From an uncultured Solobacterium sp. (GTDB lineage: Bacteria > Bacillota_I > Bacilli_A > Erysipelotrichales > Erysipelotrichaceae): a DNA stretch of 6,283 nt. The notes under the pieces were generated by a model, which ran no database searches, was not told the DNA's origin, and saw only the letters and a program-made list of their open reading frames with translations. The stretch spans positions 1 to 6,283 of the forward strand of contig USIC01000053.1 of assembly GCA_900554555.1 (NCBI GenBank). Direction: 5' to 3'. Both the position numbers and the translations under genes were made by a program. Positions 5,667 through 6,283 of this stretch are shown here, one piece after another. Position 1 is the stretch's first letter; the number at the start of each line of letters is the position of its first letter.

Positions 5667-6283
5667 ATGCAGGCAAAAGACTTATATGAATACCTAGGTA
5701 GTAAAAGCTATCCTGGAAGAGGAATTGTAATTGCACGTACACCGTGTGGAAGAAAGATGCGTATCGCATACTTTATCATGGGTCGTAGTGAAAATAGTAG
5801 AAATCGAATCTTTACAGAAATAGAGGATGGTATTCGTACAGAAGCATATGATATTTCTAAATTAGTTGACCCTTCTCTCATTATCTATTCCCCAGTTAGA
5901 AAACTGGGAAACAAATTGATTGTCACAAATGGCGATCAAACAGATACAATCTATGAAAACATGCAGGCAGGTAAGACGTTTGAAGAAGCGTTACGTCTAC
6001 GTACATTTGAACCAGATGAGCCAAACTATACACCACGTATATCGGCAATAGTGAATGGTTTTGATTATCAAATGTCAATCTTAAAGAGTGCAGAAGGCAA
6101 TCCAAATAGTACTCGTCGTTACTTCTTTGATTATACAGAAGAATTAGCAGGGTATGGTCATATCATTCATACATATCAAAGTGACGATAACCCACTTCCT
6201 TCATTCGAAGGAGAACCAGTATTATTCAAGCTAGTTAAAGAACCATTTGAAGCTTTTGCTCAACATGTGTGGGAAAGTTTGAA
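5667..6283 (+). CDS. PurO-like IMP cyclohydrolase, 3' end outside window
   Basis: The frame runs from ATG 5667 to the right edge without a stop: 205 residues are visible and perhaps 25-35 are missing. GAAGGG (5654-5659) at 7 nt supports the start. Motifs SYPGRGIVI (14-22), AYFIMGRSENSRNRIF (34-49), DPSLIIYSPVR (68-78) and VTNGDQTDTIYE (86-97) are those I know from the bacterial relatives of archaeal PurO, the IMP cyclohydrolase of Ntn-hydrolase fold. The reaction is ring closure of FAICAR to IMP, the last step of the pathway. In most bacteria this is done by the C- or N-terminal part of bifunctional PurH; a stand-alone PurO-like gene implies a separate AICAR transformylase, plausibly the next gene. 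Position in the pur operon supports the call. Confidence 0.9.
   Translation, partial: MQAKDLYEYLGSKSYPGRGIVIARTPCGRKMRIAYFIMGRSENSRNRIFTEIEDGIRTEAYDISKLVDPSLIIYSPVRKLGNKLIVTNGDQTDTIYENMQAGKTFEEALRLRTFEPDEPNYTPRISAIVNGFDYQMSILKSAEGNPNSTRRYFFDYTEELAGYGHIIHTYQSDDNPLPSFEGEPVLFKLVKEPFEAFAQHVWESL

Noticed and set aside
5891..5908. Perfect 7-bp hairpin CCCAGTT-AGAA-AACTGGG
   Set aside because: It lies inside the IMP cyclohydrolase coding sequence, has no T-tract after it, and its codons encode the conserved segment SPVRKLG. It is not a terminator.

Overview
The window is AT-rich bacterial DNA with every supported gene on the + strand. It most likely comes from an anaerobic, low-GC Bacillota species (Clostridia or Erysipelotrichia-like). 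This rests on AGGAGG-type ribosome binding sites 7-8 nt before most starts, U-tailed intrinsic terminators, an Fe-S type PurF with a propeptide, a CGKGYYG-type PurN, and a PurO-like IMP cyclohydrolase in place of an obvious bifunctional purH start. The genus cannot be fixed from the sequence.

Layout. (1) 2-382: the 3' part of a Dps/ferritin-like gene, closed by a strong intrinsic terminator (400-442). (2) 441-1767: a self-contained unit made of a perfect consensus promoter (TTGACA-17-TATAAT), a leader I recognise as a fluoride riboswitch (crcB motif) whose aptamer overlaps a transcription terminator, and a 392-residue cation:proton antiporter. The architecture predicts an antiporter that is switched on when fluoride enters the cell. 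(3) 1768-2061: a 294-nt gap with an extended -10 promoter, a roughly 200-nt leader that matches no riboswitch class I know, a possible 37-codon small ORF, and an intrinsic terminator just ahead of purE. (4) 2077-6283: a tightly packed de novo purine operon, purE-purF-purM-purN-IMP cyclohydrolase. purF/purM overlap by 17 nt, purM/purN by 4 nt (ATGA), and 1 nt separates purN from the cyclohydrolase gene, which runs off the right edge.

The purine genes cover pathway steps 1 (PurF), 3 (PurN), 5 (PurM), 6 (PurE) and 10 (IMP cyclohydrolase). The remaining steps (purD, purL, purC, purB, AICAR transformylase) are not in the window; some probably lie downstream. The leader terminator before purE suggests that operon expression is controlled by attenuation, by a signal I cannot identify. 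The most informative non-coding element is the fluoride riboswitch driving an antiporter rather than the usual Fluc/CrcB or CLC-F exporter.
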